NCBI GenBank assembly: GCA_032622095.1
Contig: CP136061.1
Span: 196,898,935 to 196,962,934, forward strand
Direction of reading: 5' to 3'
DNA: 64,000 nt
From: Siphonodentalium dalli
Taxonomy: Eukaryota > Mollusca > Scaphopoda > Gadilida > Siphonodentaliidae
Part shown: one piece after another, positions 11,515-25,510 of the stretch
Position numbering within the stretch: the stretch's first letter is position 1
Layout of the letters: each line of letters begins with the position of its first letter
Notes under the pieces: generated by a model
What the model saw: the letters and a program-made list of their open reading frames with translations, nothing else
The model's database searches: none
What the model was told of the DNA's origin: nothing
Made by a program: the position numbers and the translations under genes

Positions 11515-14500
11515 GAGGTTACAATACACCAAATGATTTACATAGGCCTCAGTGTTAACAAATCCCGCTGGCCTGTTTTCGCAGGAAAGCTTTGACCCTG
11601 CACGAGTATCAAACATTGAAGAACGTCCTTTTAGACTCACGAAATATGCCCAAAAGTACTTGTAAACGTGCTGCATCACACTGCAGTTGTAACAAACGTC
11701 ACACTACCCTTAAAATGGAGAAAAAAATGACATCGAAAAAAAACACCAACCCCTCCCATAAATTATTTGCCAATTTGACAGCCGTAACCGTTCACCATGT
11801 GGCTATATTTGATGTTTCTCGTCGGGAAACACGTTTGTGCATTTTTTCGTGCACTTTTTATCCATGTGTCATTGACCATTCAGCTGCCATAATTTTGTTT
11901 ATGCTGATCCTAGCTTGGGGGTTCCCTGGGGAAATCACTCTACTAATTTGTATTTGGTGTATTATAACCTATATTGATCACTGGAAAGATAAGAAAGTCG
12001 CCCAAACGATATCAAATTGCGTCCATTTATATACCCACGTCAAAATAAATAAATTTGATTCGAAACATGTCTGTGTTCTTACTTTATTAACCCTTTTCTG
12101 CCACCACCCATATCTGAATGTGATAAAAAATGACATTGACTTGAATGTCATTTTGTTTTCAGTTTAGCTGAATTTTGGCAAAGTAAACAATGACGACGTA
12201 CATGCATGTGGTCGATCTGATAGCTTGTAGATACCACTTCCGGAAAATATTTCATACGATTCGCAAGGGGAATTGGGCGCACTTAGGTGTCACATTGGGC
12301 GCACCTACCCAATGTTCGAAAAAAATCTACAGAAAACCAAAATTTTCCCTTCATAAGAATGCATTTATTGGCAGAAATTGTGGCTCGTTGGATCGCCAAA
12401 CCGTTTCTGCAAACTTCCAGGGTAGGCGTTTTTGTCAACCTGTCATCTAAAAGGGGCAATTCAACTTCGTTTGACCTGATACTGATCCGATTTTGCATCA
12501 TATTTTAGAGTATAGTCCGTAATGACACCACGCTTTACTCCCATGTCGTGCCCAAACCCGACAAATCAGCCTTTTTGTTCATCTAGTTTGTCGGGCGCCC
12601 AAAACTATGGTCTCACATTCATTAAAGGAGCGTCAATGGGCCCAAAATTTGGTCGAAAATGGCAATTTTCGGTTCCCAAACGAGAAGCAGAAATGGCATC
12701 AGAGGGGTTAATTTTGTATTTAATTGGACTGCCCCCGTGCCAAATAAGCTGTCGTGTCTCGTTCTTTATGTTTCTAATTTGTTTTAAGGGGATAATGAGC
12801 ACAGGACTTGTTCCAAAGCAGAAATATGAAAAACGACCATTTTTCACTCTAGGTTACAACACACAAAATGATTTGCATAGGCCCCAGTGTTAACAAATCC
12901 TGCTGTACTGTATTCGCAGGAAAGCTTTGACCCTGCACGAGTATCAAACATTGAAGAACGTCCTTTTAGACGCACGAAAATGTGCCCAAAAGTACTTGTA
13001 AACGTGCTGCGTCACACTGCAGTTGTAACAAACGTCACACTACCCTTAAAATGGAGAAAAAAATGACATCGAAAAAAACATCAACCCCTCCCATAAATTA
13101 TGTAACAGCCGTAACCGTTCACCATGTGGCTATATTTGATGTTTCTCGTCGGGAAACACGTTTGTGAATTTTTTCGTGCACTTTTTATCCATGTGTCATT
13201 GACCATTCAACTGCCAGAATTTTTTTTATGCTAATCCTAGCTTGGGGGGGTCCCAGGGGAAATCACTCTAATTTGCATTTGGTGTATTATAACCTATATT
13301 GATCACCGGAAAGATAAGAAAGTCGCCCAAACGATATCAAATTGCGGCCATTTATATACCCACGTCAAAATAAATAAATTTGATTCGAAACATGTCTGTG
13401 TTCTTACTTTATTAACCCTTTTCTGCCACCACCCATATCTGAATGTGATAAAAAATGACATTGACTTGAATGTCATTTTGTTTTCAGTTTAGCTGAATTT
13501 TGGCAAAGTAAACAATGACGACGTACATGCATGTGGTCGATCTGATAGTTTGTAGATACCACTTCCGGAAAATATTCCATACGATTCGCAATGCGAATTG
13601 GGCGCACTTAGGTTTCACATTGGGCGCACCTACCCAATGTTCGAAAAAAATCGACAGAAAACCAAAATTTTCCCTTCATAAGAATGCATCTATTGGCGGA
13701 AATTGTGGCTCGTTGGTTCGCCAAACCGTTTCTGCAAACTTCCAGGGTAGGCGTTTTTGTCAACCTGTCATCTAAAAGGGGCAATTCAACTTCGTTTGAC
13801 CTGATACTGGTCCGATTTTGCATCATATTTTAGAGTATGGTCCATAATGACACCACGCTTTACTCCCATGTCGTGCCCAAACCCGACAAATCTTCCTTTT
13901 TGTTCATCTAGTTTGTTGGGCTCCCAAAACTATGGTCTCACATTCATTAAAGGAGCGTCAATGGGCCCAAAATTTGGTCGAAAATGGCAATTTTCGGTTC
14001 CATAACGAGAAGCAGAAATGGCATCAGAGGGGTTAATTTTTTATTTAATTGGACTGCCCCCGTGCCAAATAAGCTGTCGTGTCTCGTTCTTTATGTTTCT
14101 AATTTGTTTTATGGGGATAATGAGCACAGGACTTGTTCCAGAGCAGAAATATGAAAAACGACCATTTTTCACTCTAGGTTATAATACACCAAATGATTTG
14201 CATAGGCCTCAGTGTTAACAAATCCTGCTGTACTGTATTCGCATGAAAGCTTTGACCCTGCACGAGTATCAAACATTGAAGAACGTCCTTTTAGACGCAC
14301 GAAAATGTGCCCAAAAGTACTTGTAAACGTGCTGCGTCACACTGCAGTTGTAACAAACGTCACACTACCCTTAAAATGGAGAAAAAAATGACATCGAAAA
14401 AAACACCAACCCCTCCCATAAATTATTTGCCAATTTGACAGCCGTAACCGTTCACCATGTGGCTATATTTGATGTTTCTCGTCGGGAAACACGTTTGTGA

Positions 14501-17500
14501 ATTTTTTCGTGCACTTTTCATCCATGTGTCATTGACCATTCAGCTGCCAGAATTTTTTTTATGCTGATCCTAGCTTGGGGGTCCCAGGGGAAATCACTCT
14601 ACTAATTTGTATTTGGTGTATTATAACCTATATTGATCACTGGAAAGATAAGAAAGTCGCCCAAACGATATCAAATTGCGTCCATTTATATACCCACGTC
14701 AAAATAAATAAATTTGATTCGAAACATGTCTGTGTTCTTACTTTATTAACCCTTTTCTGCCACCACCCATATCTGAATGTGATAAAAAATGACATTGACT
14801 TGAATGTCATTTTTTTTCAGTTTAGCTGAATTTTGGCAAAGTAAACAATGACGACGTACATGCATGTGATCGATCTGATAGCTTGTAGATACCACTTCCG
14901 GAAAATATTCCATACGATTCGCAAGGCGAATTGGGCGCACTTAGGTTTCACATTGGGCGCACCTACCCAATTTTCGAAAAATATCGACAAAAAACCAAAA
15001 TTTTCCCTTCATAAGAATGCATTTATTGGCGGAAATTGTGGCTCGTTGGATCGCCAAACCGTTTCTGCAAACTTCCAGGGTAGGCGTTTTTGTCAACCTG
15101 TCATCTAAAAGGGGCAATTCAACTTCGTTTGACCTGATACTGGTCCGATTTTGCATCATATTTTAGAGTATGGTCCATAATGACACCACGCTTTACTCCC
15201 ATGTCGTGCCCAAATCCGACAAATCTGCCTTTTTGTTCATCTAGTTTGTCGGGCGCCCAGAACTATGGTCTCACATTCATTAAAGGAGCGTCAATGGGCC
15301 CAAAATTTGGTCGAAAATGGCAATTTTCGGTTCCACAACGAGAAGCAGAAATGGCATCAGAGGGGTTAATTTTTTATTTAATTGGACTGCCCCCGTGCCA
15401 AATAAGCTGTCGTGTCTCGTTCTTTATGTTTCTAATTTGTTTTATGGGGATAATGAGCACAGGACTTGTTCCAGAGCAGAAATATGAAAAACGACCATTT
15501 TTCATTCTAGGTTATAATACACCAAATGATTTGCATAGGCCTCAGTGTTAACAAATCCTGCTGGACTGTATTCGCATGAAAGCTTTGACCCTGCACGAGT
15601 ATCAAACATTGAAGAACGTCCTTTTAGACGCACGAAAATGTGCCCAAAAGTACTTGTAGACGTGCTGCGTCACACTGCAATTGTAACAAACGTCACACTA
15701 CCCTTAAAATGGAGAAAAAAATGACATCGAAAAAAACACCAACCCCTCCCATAAATTATTTGCCAATTTGACAGCCGTAACGGTTCACCATGTGGCTATA
15801 TTTGATGTTTCTCGTCGGGAAACACGTTTGTGAATTTTTTCGTGCACTTATCATCCATGTGTCATTGACCATTCAGCTGCCAGAATTTTTTTTATGCTGA
15901 TCCTAGCTTGGGGGGTCCCAGGGGAAATCACTCTACTAATTTGTATTTGGTGTATTATAACCTATATTGATCACTGGAAAGATAAGAAAGTCGCCCAAAC
16001 GATATCAAATTGCGTCCATTTATATACCCACGTCAAAATAAATAAATCTGATTCGAAACATGTCTGTGTTCTTACTTTATTAACCCTTTTCTGCCACCAC
16101 CCATATCTGAATGTGATAAAAAATGACATTGACTTGAATGTCATTTATTTTCAGTTTAGCTGAATTTTGGCAAAGTAAACAATGACGACGTACATGCATG
16201 TGGTCGATCTGATAGCTTGTAGATACCACTTCCGGAAAATATTCCATACGATTCGCAAGGCGAATTGGGCGCACTTAGGTTTCACATTTGGCGCACCTAC
16301 CCAATTTTCGAAAAAAACCGACAAAAAAACAAAATTTTCCCTTCATAAGAATGCATTTATTGGCGGAAATTGTGGCTCGTTGGATCGCCAAACCGTTTCT
16401 GCAAACTTCCAGGGTAGGCGTTTTTGTCAACCTGTCATCTAAAAGGGGCAATTCAACTTCGTTTGACCTGATACTGGTCCGATTTTGCATCATATTTTAG
16501 AGTTTGGTCCATAATGACACCACGCTTTACTCCCATGTCGTGCCCAAATCCGACAAATCTGCCTTTTTGTTCATCTAGTTTGTCTGGCGCCCAGAACTAT
16601 GGTCTCACATTCATTAAAGGAGCGTCAATGGGCCCAAAATTTGGTCGAAAATGGCAATTTTCGGTTCCACAACGAGAAGCAGAAATGGCATCAGAGGGGT
16701 TAATTTTTTATTTAATTGGACTGCCCCCGTGCCAAATAAGCTGTCGTGTCTCGTTCTTTATGTTTCTAATTTGTTTTATGGGGATAATGAGCACAGGACT
16801 TGTTCCAGAGCAGAAATATGAAAAACGACCATTTTTCATTCTAGGTTATAATACACCAAATGATTTGCATAGGCCTCAGTGTTAACAAATCCTGCTGGAC
16901 TGTATTCGCATGAAAGCTTTGACCCTGCACGAGTATCAAACATTGAAGAACGTCCTTTTAGACGCACGAAAATGTGCCCAAAAGTACTTGTAGACGTGCT
17001 GCGTCACACTGCAATTGTAACAAACGTCACACTACCCTTAAAATGGAGAAAAAAATGACATCGAAAAAAACACCAGCCCCTCCCATAAATTATTTGCCAA
17101 TTTGACAGCCGTAACGGTTCACCATGTGGCTATATTTGATGTTTCTCGTCGGGAAACACGTTTGTGAATTTTTTCGTGCACTTATCATTCATGTGTCATT
17201 GACCATTCAGCTGCCAGAATTTTTTTTATGCTGATCCTAGCTTGGGGGGTCCCAGGGGAAATCACTCTACTAATTTGTATTTGGTGTATTATAACCTATA
17301 TTGATCACTGGAAAGATAAGAAAGTCGCCCAAACGATATCAAATTGCGTCCATTTATATACCCACGTCAAAATAAATAAATCTGATTCGAAACATGTCTG
17401 TGTTCTTACTTTATTAACCCTTTTCTGCCACCACCCATATCTGAATGTGATAAAAAATGACATTGACTTGAATGTAATTTTTTTTCAGTTTAGCTGAATT

Positions 17501-19971
17501 TTGGCAAAGTAAACAATGACGACGTACATGCATGTGGTCGATCTGATAGCTTGTAGATACCACTTCCGGAAAATATTCCATACGATTCGCAAGGCGAATT
17601 GGGCGCACTTAGGTTTCACATTTGGCGCACCTACCCAATTTTCGAAAAAAATCGACAAAAAAACAAAATTTTCCCTTCATAAGAATGCATTTATTGGCGG
17701 AAATTGTGGCTCGTTGGTTCGCCAAACCGTTTCTGCAAACTTCCAGGGTAGGCGTTTTTGTCAACCTGTCATCTAAAAGGGGCAATTCAACTTCGTTTGA
17801 CCTGATACTGGTCCGATTTTGCATCATATTTTAGAGTATGGTCCATAATGACACCACGCTTTACTCCAATGTCGTGCCCAAACCCGACAAATCAGCCTTT
17901 TTGTTCATCTAGTTTGTCGGGCGCCCAGAACTATGGTCTCACATTCATTAAAGGAGCGTCAATGGGCCCAAAATTTGGTCGAAAATGGCAATTTTCGGTT
18001 CCACAACGAGAAGCAGAAATGGCATCATAGGGGTTCATTTTTTATTTAATTGGACTGCCCCCGTGCCAAATAAGCTGTCGTGTCTCGTTCTTTATGTTTC
18101 TAATTTGTTTTATGGGAATAATGAGCACAGGACTTGTTCCAGAGCAGAAATATGAAAAACGACCATTTTTCACTCTAGGTTATAATACACCAAATGATTT
18201 GCATAGGCCTCAGTGTTAACAAATCCTGCTGGACTGTATTCGCATGAAAGCTTTGACCATGCACGAGTATCAAACATTGAAGAACGTCCTTTTAGACGCA
18301 CGAAAATGTGCCCAAAAGTACTTGTAAACGTGCTGCGTCACACTGCAATTGTAACAAACGTCACACTACCCTTAAAATGGAGAAAAAAATGACATCGAAA
18401 AAAACACCAACCCCTCCCATAAATTATTTGCCAATTTGACACCCGTAACGGTTCACCATGTGGCTATATTTGATGTTTCTCGTCGGGAAACACGTTTGTG
18501 AATTTTTTCGTGCACTTATCATCCATGTGTCATTGACAATTCAGCTGCCAGAATTTTTTTTATGCTGATCCTAGCTTGGGGGGTCCCAGGGGAAATCACT
18601 CTACTAATATGTATTTGGTGTATTATAACCTATATTGATCACTGGAAAGATAAGAAAGTCGCCCAAACGATATCAAATTGCGTCCATTTATATACCCACG
18701 TCAAAATAAATAAATTTGATTCGAAACATGGCTGTGTTCTTACTTTATTAACCCTTTTCTGCCACCACCCATATCTGAATGTGATAAAAAATGACATTGA
18801 CTTGAATGTCATTTTTTTTTCAGTTTAGCTGAATTTTGGCAAAGTAAACAATGACGACGTACATGCATGTGGTCGATCTGATAGCTTGTAGATACCACTT
18901 CCGGAAAATATTCCATACGATTCGCAAGGCGAATTGGGCGCACTTAGGTTTCACATTGGGCGCACCTACCCAATTTTCGAAAAAAATCGACAGAAAACCA
19001 AAATTTTCCCTTCATAAGAATGCATTTATTGGCGGAAATTGTGGCTCGTTGGATCGCCAAACCGTTTCTGCAAACTTCCAGGGTAGGCGGTTTTGTCAAC
19101 CTGTCATCTAAAAGGGGCAATTCAACTTCGTTTGACCTGATACTGGTCCGATTTTGCATCATATTTTAGAGTATGGTCCATAATGACACCACGCTTTACT
19201 CCCATGTCGTGCCCAAATCCGACAAATCTGCCTTTTTGTTCATCTAGTTTGTCGGACGCCCAAAACTATGGTCTCACATTCATTGAAGGAGCGTCAATGG
19301 GCTCAAAATTTGGTCGAAAATGGCAATTTTCGGTTCCACAACGAGAAGCAGAAATGGCATCAGAGTTGTTTATTTTTTAATTAAATTGGACTGCCCCCGT
19401 GCCAAATAAGCTGTCGTGTCTCGTTCTTTATGTTTCTAATTTGTTTTATGGGGATAATGAGCACAGGACTTGTTCCAGAGCAGAAATATGAAAAACGACA
19501 ATTTTTCACTCTAGGTTACAACACACCAAATGATTTGCATAGGCCCCAGTGTTAACAAATCCTGCTGGACTGTATTCGCAGGAAAGCTTTGACCCTGCAC
19601 GAGTATCAAACATTGAAGAACGTCCTTTTAGACGCATGAAAATGTGCCCAAAAGTACTTGTAAACGTGCTGCGTCACACTGCAGTTGTAACTAACGTCAC
19701 ACTACCCTTAAAATGGAGAAAAAAAATGACATCGAAAAAAACACCTAAAACCCTCCCATAAATTATTTGCCAATTTGACAGCCGTAACCGTTCACCATGT
19801 GGCTATATGTGATGTTTCTCGTCGGGAAACACGTTTGTGAATTTTTTTTCGTGCACTTTTCATCCATGTGTCATTGACCATTCAGCTGCCAGAATTTTTT
19901 TTATGCTGATCCTAGCTTGGGGGGTCCCAGGGGAAATCACTCTACTAATTTGTGTTTGGTGTATTATAACC
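11515..19971 (+). repeat. 8.46-kb tandem array of a 1.33-kb unit with internal inverted repeats
   Basis: The marker ATGACGACGTACATGCATG recurs at 12190, 13515, 14848, 16182, 17516 and 18851, a period of 1325-1335 bp. Seven copies of the segment near 11588-11970 are present. Each unit contains AGGTTATAATACACCAAAT (left) and its exact complement about 456 bp later (right), then an 877-bp spacer. The array begins with a left repeat and ends with a right repeat, and both outer edges abut TCGA. The spacer holds a conserved hairpin, AAAATGACATT with its complement around GACTTG. Several frames of 60-123 codons recur in every copy, but they carry no domain, and one copy has lost frames through single changes, so I do not call genes. 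Confidence 0.9.
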
Positions 19972-19975
19972 TCGA

Positions 19976-21590
19976 ACCTGAAGAGGCAGCGAAGAGGCAG
20001 CTCGAAGACAACCCATTTATCACAATTTATTGGAAAATATCAATGATTAAGCCGGTTTTCGCAGATTTAGAACTTGTCGTTCACACAGGAACAGAAGTCA
20101 GACATTTTTAGCATTAGTACACACATGTATACTGTGTATAGCTTACATTTCACCCACAAAAAATACAATTGCGTTTTCAGCGCGGCAAGAAATTCGCGAG
20201 TGATAAAAGTCATCCCACGAAAATAACGTAATTTATTTACGGACGCAAGACATAACGGAATGAATATACCGGACCATTGCACTGAATACATACAATTAAT
20301 AATAAATATTAAATATCAGCATAATCAGATTCATTCATACTGTATGGAGTCACTGCCGTGTATAATTTTGTCGCCGATAAATATATTGTTGAATTTTGAC
20401 GGCATGAAATTGGAAACGCGCACATTTTTAACTTTGACAATTTTCTGCGGGGCATAAAACGACGGTATTTTACCGTCACACCTGATGAAATGGTATGGGA
20501 ACGTCGGATTATGACGGTCCGATACTGTTGAATCGACAGTATTTTTTTAATAGTGTATTTGGCTGGACGATATAGAAACACTACTGATAAACCATGGATT
20601 ACTGTGTCCGGCTTAAACCACAAATGAAGAATGTGCCACTTAGTCACTTAGAACTCAATTTATGTTTTTTAGCTGTTAAACGGTGGTGTAAGCATAGAGG
20701 TTTACAAAGACCAGGTTTAAACAGGTGATGACGAATCCGACAAATGATGTTTCCTTGCCAACAAAAGCGGTATATATGACGCACCATATTATGTTCGCTG
20801 TGCCGTTCCACTGTGCGCAACTGCATGCGTGTTATTTCTACGTCACATTTCGTGGTGGTCGTGGTTTGATATGACTCGCATCTCACCCTGATCATACGTA
20901 CTTTGTACTGTGAAACTAAGATGAATGTACCAAAAATATCTGATAGCTATACATGTATATGGGTTAGATACAAATTAAGCGTCCAGGTATGCGTAGAGCC
21001 AGAGGTTTTTATTTGGAATTTTCTCCAATCAGAAATCAACTCTTGGAAATATTATTTGCACCCATTAGGTTGGAAGTTTCCAATTTGTATCTCACGTTTT
21101 CCAACTGTTAAAAACAGGTGTTGTACGCCATGTAGTAAGAAATTTCAGTCCAAATCTTTGGTCAAAGGTAAGAAACTACTCGACTTTAGGTCGGGGAGAG
21201 TGGTATCATGAGCGTCGGTCGATATAATTGTCTTCGAGGCGGCATATTCGAGTAGTCGGCTTCGACTTGAAAGATTAGACTCGTGTATTGATGTTGTGTA
21301 CTTACAGAAGAGTATACACGCACCATAGTAATTCACAGGACTTTAATGTCAAGCACTTGTGACAATAATATCAACAACAACGTATATATTAGAATATTAA
21401 CTGTTGACAGTGTTGTCAGTATTATAATATTGACAAAAGCCACACTGATACATCTACACAAGAGGATAAAAGCCAAAATATATGTTTTCTATACCAGAAA
21501 ATAATTAGATCGGACCATAAACCACATAATATGACGTTTTGATTTAATAAATAAACGGTGTACCATACATGCATATATCATGTAATCATA
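19976..21590. other. Intergenic, no gene supported
   Basis: No exon is supported. About 20990-21165 is a copy of the dispersed TTGGAAATTT repeat, ending in CCAAATCTTTGGTCAAAGG. This explains an apparent acceptor and donor around 21117-21168. Confidence 0.4.
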
Positions 21591-22284
21591 TCTATCTCAT
21601 ATATATTTTGAAGACCTCTGTTTGTTTGTCTGTATGTTTGTCTGTATGTTTGTCATTAATACAAATCTACGATTCTCGGCCGATCGGGACGAAACTTGGT
21701 ACGTGTGTGTAGTTTGACCAGGCGGTGGACGTTGTCGTATTGGTGAGCCCGTGCGGCCCCCGCTTCGCGCATGCGCAGACGAGATCTCGGAAACGGGTGG
21801 AGCTATCGACTTGAAATTTGCTATGTCAATGTATTTGCCCCGGATACGAATTTTATCGGGTCGCCGAGCCCGTGCGACGCCAGCTTCGCGCATGCGCAGA
21901 CGAGATCTCAGAAACGGGTGGAGCTATCGACTTGAAATTTGGTATGTGAATGTATCTTGCCCCGGATACGAATTTTATCGGGTCGCCGAGCCCGTGCGAC
22001 GCCAGCTTCGCGCATGCGCAGACCAGATCTCGGAAACGGGTGGAGCTATCGACTTGAAATTCGCCAGCTTCGCGCATGCGCAGACGAGATCTCGGAAACG
22101 GGTGGAGCTATCGACTTGAAATTTGGTATGTGAATGTATCTTGCCCCGGATACGAATTTTATCGGGTCGACTTGAAATTTCGGGCTGGGTAGAGCTATCG
22201 ACTTGAAATTTGGTTTTTGAATAGCCCGGACAACGTCGGCTCTGGTTTTTGAATAGCCCGGACAACGTCGGGCTCATCGGCTAG
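21591..22284 (+). mobile_element. Helitron-like element 1 (non-autonomous)
   Basis: It begins TCTATCTCATATATATTTTG after an A. It ends with a hairpin, AGCCCGGAC-AAC-GTCGGGCT, followed 7 bases later by CTAG and a T, as in Helitrons (5' TC, 3' hairpin and CTRR, insertion between A and T). The interior is a variable tandem repeat of GCGCATGCGCAGACGAGATC, CGGAAACGGGTGGAGC and CGACTTGAAATTTG blocks. No Rep/helicase frame is present. Confidence 0.6.
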
Positions 22285-23137
22285 TCTATACTATATATTT
22301 TGAGACTTCGTATATGTGTGTGTGTGTACTTCATAGAATCCAAAACGCGTGTACAGATTGAGATCAAATTTTGTATGTAAGTGTAAAATCACACCGACAC
22401 CGCCGTAGTCGTGTTTTCGAGAAGCCCTGAGCACCCTTTATCCACTCCCAAATCACCGCAAAGGCACGGCGGGGGTTAAGGCAATAACGCTCTTTATCTA
22501 TACCTTATACGGAGGTTTTAACAATTAACGCTCTTTATTGCAATGGACGTGGCTAAACGATACCCCATGCGTCCGATGCGGATTCCAATGGACGTGGCTA
22601 AACGACTGACCCCATGCGTCCGAAATACGGATGCGGACGAAATGCAACTAAAAAGGCAGAATTGATCTAAGAGCTCGAAATATTATGCAGAGGGATTTCA
22701 CGACGGGATTAATTGACTGTCCGCTCTGAAGTGTAGGACGGGTACCATGAATTAACTCATTGAAAAACAAAGAATGCGTTATCTCGCAAACGGGAGGAGC
22801 TATCGACTTGAAATTTCCTATGTGAATGTATCTTGCCCCGGATACAAATTTTATCGGGTCGCCGAGTCCGTGCGACGCAAGCTTCGCGCATGCGCAGACG
22901 AGATCTCGGAAACCGGTGGAGCTATCGACTTGAAATTTGGTATGTGAATGTATCTTGCCCCGGGTACGAATTTTATCGGGTCGCCGAGCCCGTGCGACGC
23001 AAGCTTCGCGCATGCGCAGACCAGATCTCGGAAACGGGTGAAGTTATCGACTTGAAATTTGGTTAAATTAAAAAAATGTCATGTTTCTGAAACAAAGCCA
23101 TGAGACGAATGCCGCCAGTGGCGGGCTAACATGCTAG
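22285..23137 (+). mobile_element. Helitron-like element 2, abutting element 1
   Basis: It starts TCTATACTATATATTTTGAG immediately after the CTAG of element 1. It ends with a CCGCC-AGT-GGCGG hairpin and CTAG. The interior contains a TTCATAGAATCCAAAACGCG block and the same GCATGCGCAG and GGAGCTATCGACTTG repeats. The relative at 49379-50542 shares both ends and the order of blocks. Non-coding. Confidence 0.6.
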
Positions 23138-23873
23138 TCTATTATATATTTTGGAAGATCTGTCTGTCTGTCTGTATGTGTGTTCGCGATGAACTCGAAA
23201 ACGGCCGACCCGATTTCGATGAAACTTGGTATGTGGGGGTATTTTCGGCCGGGGACGAACATAGGCATATTAATTTGTCCGTGCGACGTCACCTTGCCTT
23301 GAAATCGGGTCATTTCAAGGTCAAACGCCCGAATATCACGCGATTTCGATGAAACTTGGTATGTGGGGGTACTTTCTTATGGCGAGTCTCATAAGCATAT
23401 TCATTTGCCCGTGCGACGTGACCTTGACCTTGAAATCGGGTCATTTCAAGGTCAAACGCCCGAATATCACGGGATTTCGATGAAACTTGGTATGTGGGGG
23501 TACTTTCTTATGGCGAGTCTCATAAGCATATTCATTTGCCCGTGCGACGTGACCTTGACCTTGAAATAGGGTAACTTCAAGGTCAAATCGCCAATTTTGA
23601 TGGGATATCGACGAAATTTGAAACATGGGGTTACTTTTGTCCACTGATTGTTTTGGACGGGTCCAATCGTGACCCCGACCAGACCTTGACCTTCAAAATG
23701 ATCAATTCAAGGTCAAATCGGGTAAAACCGGATGGATTTCGACGGGCACGTTTGTCGGGTACTTTTGTCCGGGCAGTGTTTTTGGACTGGTCAAATAGTG
23801 ACCCCACTTGACCTTGACCTTCAAAATGGACAATTCAAGGTCAAAGCCCGGACGAAGTCGGGTCACCTTCTAG
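23138..23873 (+). mobile_element. Helitron-like element 3, abutting element 2
   Basis: It starts TCTATTATATATTTTGGAAG after the CTAG of element 2 and ends with a CCC(G)GAC-GAA-GTCGGG hairpin, then CTAG followed by T. The interior repeats TTTCGATGAAACTTGG, CGTGCGACGTGACCTTGACC and TCAAGGTCAAA. Its relative at 50543-51506 has the same ends. Confidence 0.6.
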
Positions 23874-24189
23874 TAATATATAAATGTAGGACCATGCGGC
23901 GCATCAATTTTATACTTGATAATCCACACCGTTATCCGGGGGGGGGGGGTGTTATGTTGTCTGAAATATAACACATATTACACACTTTTGAAAACAAATA
24001 TTAAATAAAATAGCATGCTATATACAGCAATAGGAAATCTGGTTTATACAATGTATTCACACAGAGAGCCTTATATTGAAACGATTTTATTGCTGCCCCA
24101 AATTGTTCAAGAGGCCATATTTTAAAATATGTTTACAACCACGAACAGAAGTAAAGTCAAGATTAATAAATAGCTCGCCCATATGCGGA

Positions 24190-24730
24190 CTCTCATCCTT
24201 ATAACAGTTTACTCACAGCCGGTTCCGACAGGCACCCACACAGAAAATAAAAGGCACCGACCGGACCTCCCCTACATGTAGCTGTCATGACTACGAAGAG
24301 GGATATACGATCAAGCTAAGATAGCTAACGCTGAAATGGATATATTGAGCCCAACGATACAGTGGGATTAGCTATGCATGTATCCGCAAAACCACAAAGG
24401 ATAACACCTGACCGTACCGCCCACAAGAGTCCGAACGAGATGGGCCATGCTTTATCGTGCAAAATAGACATGTACATACCAAATTGCCATTCTCCAAATT
24501 GGTAGCTCGACCAGAACGGGCATTTTTTACCCCTAACTTGCGACCGGTTCCGCCAGATACTCAATAAAATAAAGTACCGAACTGGATCTCCTCTAGCTCT
24601 CTGACCATGGAAAGGGATATACTTTGTTGAAGCGAATACCAATCTGCATCGATGGGCGATCTGGCAAGTTTCTAGCTAAGGTGGAAATGAATACATGTAT
24701 ATTAACCCATACGATAAGGTCGGATTCGCT
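24190..24730 (+). repeat. Two diverged tandem copies of a roughly 330-bp repeat
   Basis: CCGGTTCCGACAGGCACC with its downstream CACCGACCGGACCTCCCCT and GGGATATAC blocks recurs about 320 bp later as CCGGTTCCGCCAGATACT, GTACCGAACTGGATCTCC and GGGATATAC. A third partial copy lies near 44095-44250. Function and origin are unknown. Confidence 0.55.
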
Positions 24731-25510
24731 ATCCAGTTAAGCATCTATACCAATATAAATTATGAGCACTGTTCAATAAAAGAGTCGTCGAAGGATAGAT
24801 CATAGACGGACGGCCATATTAATGCAGGCTAATGCACGTGACAACCGTACTGTCTATAACTCCATAGCTGTGTTCGGGTGATAATTCATATTATATATTG
24901 TTACTCATTGAATATCGTTGCAGTGCCAAGTATTGGAGCTTCATGTCTGCTTGCGAAACCGCACGGAACCGGCCAAGTCATCGTAGGTATAACACGTCCG
25001 CATATTGTTCAAATATCGATAAATCATCTCCAGTGGTCCATTGTCCTGGTAGACTGGAAAGCAATAACGAACATGACTCAGACGGTGGCATTTATAATTT
25101 CATAGAGCAATTGAAATTTATTTTGCTCAGCCATGGAGCCACGCAGCGAACACTGTCTCGCAAACCTCATAAAATATATCAGTTCCTCACAGCTTGCTAC
25201 TTTTCATATCACAATATTTACGGCATTCATAACCCAGTATTGTAACTGCTTGTCAACATCCACGTGATAGCGATAATTTCAGAGCAAGAGAAGCGTCCAC
25301 ACGATGTTCATAGTGTGCTACTCGATCAATCCACCTCAAATAATTCGATGTGAGTAGCAAGGAGTGACACGACGAACACTGCTTCGACAGGTGGTATTTA
25401 GAATGACATTTTAAAAAGGAAAGCTGTAAACTAGAGTGTGCAGGTTCGAAAGCTACTAGAATATTCCAGATATCGAATGGGTTGAGAATGTTCGAGAGCA
25501 TTCCAGTTAT

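Noticed and set aside
11592-19761. Recurring open frames of 60-191 codons in the 1.33-kb array
   Set aside because: They recur because the DNA repeats. No domain, splice signal or codon-position bias is visible, and individual copies lose frames through single changes.
21118-21168. Apparent exon between AAACAG and AAAGGTAAG
   Set aside because: Lies in a copy of the dispersed TTGGAAATTT repeat (CCAAATCTTTGGTCAAAGG) seen at several other places, and the phases do not fit the gene family.
21751-23066. Overlapping frames rich in Arg and Ala on both strands
   Set aside because: They translate the internal repeats of the Helitron-like elements. No Rep or helicase motif is present.
24923-25107. 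Possible phase-1 terminal exon starting V-PSIGASCLLAKPHG and ending ITNMTQTVAFIIS
   Set aside because: Length and phase resemble the gene A terminal exon, but the tail is weakly hydrophobic, the pyrimidine tract is poor and no upstream exon exists nearby.
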